A DNA stretch of 58,789 nt from Flammeovirgaceae bacterium (lineage in GTDB: Bacteria; Bacteroidota; Bacteroidia; Cytophagales; Cyclobacteriaceae). The notes beneath the pieces are model-generated. The model was not told the origin of the DNA. It searched no databases and saw nothing but the letters and a program-made list of their open reading frames with translations. Below are positions 58,592-58,789 of the stretch, in pieces. Numbering within the stretch: the first letter of the stretch is position 1; each line of letters begins with the position of its first letter. The position numbers and the translations under genes were made by a program. The stretch covers positions 1-58,789 of the forward strand of contig JADJMA010000027.1 in assembly GCA_016709845.1 (NCBI GenBank). The letters run 5' to 3'.

Positions 58592-58789
58592 AGGGCGGCT
58601 CGTGTTGAAGAGTTATACCGATAGAAAAAGATGGTAGTGAAAACGTTAGCTGAAGTAACTTAAATGCGACTAAACCTTGTTATCAAATCCAACAGCATTT
58701 CTTAATGTGGAATCCGATAAACTCACGATGGTAAGATCGAGAAGTGGGTACAGAAATTTTATTAGAAAAACCTTCGGCCAGTTTTATCT

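Overview
The window looks like chromosomal DNA of a Bacteroidetes member, most likely of the order Cytophagales. The evidence is family content and gene order: a TamL-like outer-membrane lipoprotein divergent from a SpoU-type RNA methyltransferase, then YhhQ, RNase Z, a STAS protein and PurC; BatB and BatC; DUF2807, AbiE and relaxase families typical of the phylum; and a heavy-metal RND pump fused to its TolC-like outer-membrane factor. No rRNA is present, so the genus cannot be read. Most genes longer than about 500 bases, and two of the three tRNAs, carry single-base frame breaks or indels, usually beside homopolymers. Breaks are densest in the first 2.5 kb and last 3 kb. I read this mainly as consensus error in a draft, poorly polished contig. 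Broken genes are therefore given their reconstructed full extent, with the breaks noted.

Layout. 1-12.5 kb is housekeeping chromosome: GIY-YIG protein, tamL, RNA methyltransferase, yhhQ, rnz, STAS protein, purC, a MORN-type repeat protein, thiolase, batC, batB and nagB. 12.6-22.2 kb is a mobilizable element: Toprim primase, ParA-like ATPase, small accessory genes, MobC and a relaxase. Its cargo is a tightly packed operon of a Mug-family DNA glycosylase followed by mcrB and mcrC (type IV restriction). A truncated RadC-like gene, a fragment of another mobile-element gene and two large palindromes follow. No integrase is visible in this part.

21.5-45.4 kb is an island for metal, pH and inorganic carbon handling. 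It holds a histidine-rich peptide, an outer-membrane protein paired with a heavy-metal-associated (HMA) domain protein, OsmC, a SulP transporter fused to carbonic anhydrase, dihydrolipoyl dehydrogenase, an Nramp-like transporter, DUF1345, an encapsulated-ferritin-like protein, patatin, a Zn/Cd/Pb-type P-ATPase and MgtC. These are followed by beta-carbonic anhydrase, a two-helix membrane protein, bestrophin, a ZIP transporter, an SPFH protein, an acyl carrier protein, a CusB-like adaptor and a CusA-TolC fusion. Two genes encoding tiny membrane peptides lie upstream of the pump.

46-54.9 kb is a defence and mobility island. It contains a GmrSD (DUF262/DUF1524) remnant, a nucleotidyltransferase-HEPN protein with two paralogous small helical partners, DUF2807, an XRE regulator, an AbiEi/AbiEii toxin-antitoxin pair and a large serine recombinase. 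The recombinase reading frame runs into the terminator and 3' end of a tRNA-Pro gene. The island is followed by tRNA-Pro, tRNA-Arg and tRNA-Ser, a bifunctional sucrose-phosphate synthase/phosphatase gene (heavily broken), and an almost unreadable end.

The strongest candidates for something new are the Mug-McrB-McrC operon, the nucleotidyltransferase-HEPN locus with duplicated helical partners, and the bestrophin / two-helix protein / carbonic anhydrase cluster.
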